Assembly: GCA_025403435.1 (NCBI GenBank) | Contig: CM046333.1 | Location: 11,185,770-11,249,769, forward strand | DNA length: 64,000 nt | Direction: 5' to 3' | DNA from: Artocarpus heterophyllus | Lineage: Eukaryota > Streptophyta > Magnoliopsida > Rosales > Moraceae | Part shown: positions 63,420 to 64,000 of the stretch, one piece after another | Layout: the number at the start of each line of letters is the position of its first letter | Numbering within the stretch: position 1 is the first letter of the stretch | The notes under the pieces: model-generated | What the model was told of the DNA's origin: nothing | The model's database searches: none | What the model saw: the letters and a program-made list of their open reading frames with translations, nothing else | Translations under genes and position numbers: made by a program

Positions 63420-63944
63420 TTAGCTAGTAAGCAGCATCATGTTCTTGAATTCCTCGAAATCGAGCTGGCCGTCGGAATTGGCGTCGAAAGCGCCAATCAT
63501 GCTCTTGCAATTATCACGTCCACTACTATTCTGATCTTCCATTAACCCTAATCTTATCAACACGCTCTGAAGCTCCTCGCAAGAGATGAATCCGTCGTCG
63601 TTTAGGTCAAACACCTTGAACGCCTTAACTAGGTCGCTGTCCTCCTCGTCCTCATCATCATCATGATCACCACCATGGTCATCATGTTCATCATAATCGT
63701 CTGCTAATTTGCTCTCTCTATTGTTGTTGTTGGAAGTAGGGTTTGATATTGACTCGTAGAAGAACAAGAACTCGTCAAAGTTGAGGCTCGATTTTCCGAC
63801 CAACGACTCCAGCTCCGTTAGGCTAAGCTGGACCCCGATCCTCTCGAGGAGCCAATTGAGCTCGTCGAGGCTCACCAGGCGGTCGCCGTTCTTGTCTAGC
63901 TTCTCGAAGATTCTCTTCAAGTCGTTGGAGCTTAACGTACACAT
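63420..63944 (-). CDS. CML44: Calmodulin-like EF-hand protein, CML44-like
   Basis: A calcium sensor of 174 residues in a single exon, as is usual for CML genes. EF hand 1 has loop DKNGDRLVSLDE (about residues 17-28). The second EF position is degenerate: it keeps only an LNFDEF-like helix and no loop ligands. EF hand 3 has DLNDDGFISCEE and EF hand 4 DANSDGQLDFEE, both with full acidic ligands. Between EF 2 and EF 3 lies an unusual linker of about 25 residues rich in Asp, Glu and His. The start MCTLSSNDLKRIFEKLDKNGD fits the CML43/44 group. The ATG is 56 bases from the window edge, so its promoter is outside. Confidence 0.88.
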   Translation of the reverse strand: MCTLSSNDLKRIFEKLDKNGDRLVSLDELNWLLERIGVQLSLTELESLVGKSSLNFDEFLFFYESISNPTSNNNNRESKLADDYDEHDDHGGDHDDDEDEEDSDLVKAFKVFDLNDDGFISCEELQSVLIRLGLMEDQNSSGRDNCKSMIGAFDANSDGQLDFEEFKNMMLLTS

Positions 63945-64000
63945 TTTAGTTGCAAAGAAGAAGAAGAAGAGGAAGTTTTTTCGTGTTGCAGCTGGAAAAT

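Overview
The window looks like nuclear DNA from a dicot plant. It is AT-rich, its genes are split by typical plant introns, and it carries Copia LTR retrotransposons. The protein-coding genes all belong to plant families: ALDH3, an EHD3-type PHD protein, an At4g08455-type BTB protein, a PMT-type methyltransferase and a CML calcium sensor. I cannot name the species. One run of 100 N (37277-37376) shows this is a scaffolded assembly.

Layout. 1-3410 is intergenic, with a microsatellite and a fold-back element. 3411-24829 is an aldehyde dehydrogenase (ALDH3) array on the + strand. It starts with a diverged orphan first exon (A). Two tandem units of about 8 kb follow, each holding the promoter, first exon and start of intron 1 (exons B and C), then an antisense Copia element and a short dispersed repeat. 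The array ends with the only copy that has a body (first exon D plus exons 2-10). All four first exons end in phase 0. 25432-32431 is a third, fuller Copia element with a perfect 5-bp target duplication and a 624-bp solo LTR nested beside its polypurine tract. 33197-34314 is a decayed DNAJ gene, and 35400-35866 is a fossil Copia gag.

38603-42716 (- strand) is an EHD3-like PHD-finger gene with a 33-residue repeat array in its first exon and two introns that appear to use GC donors. 43261-50163 is intergenic and holds a 1974-bp solo LTR with target duplication GGGCT. 50164-51737 (+) is a BTB/POZ gene; it converges on a PMT10/11-like methyltransferase at 52405-55966 (-). About 7 kb of AT-rich, repeat-bearing DNA follows, and then an intronless CML44-like EF-hand gene at 63420-63944 (-).

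The genes share no obvious pathway. ALDH3 enzymes detoxify stress aldehydes, EHD3 acts in chromatin and flowering control, the BTB protein is a likely ubiquitin-ligase adaptor, the PMT is a Golgi methyltransferase and the CML senses calcium. The most interesting structure is the ALDH3 array: it could work as a set of alternative first exons or as a source of antisense RNA against the Copia family, or it could be decayed duplicates or an assembly artefact. The ALDH3 and PMT reading frames are each broken by one base in a short homopolymer. This may be assembly error, so those breaks should not be read as proof of pseudogenes.
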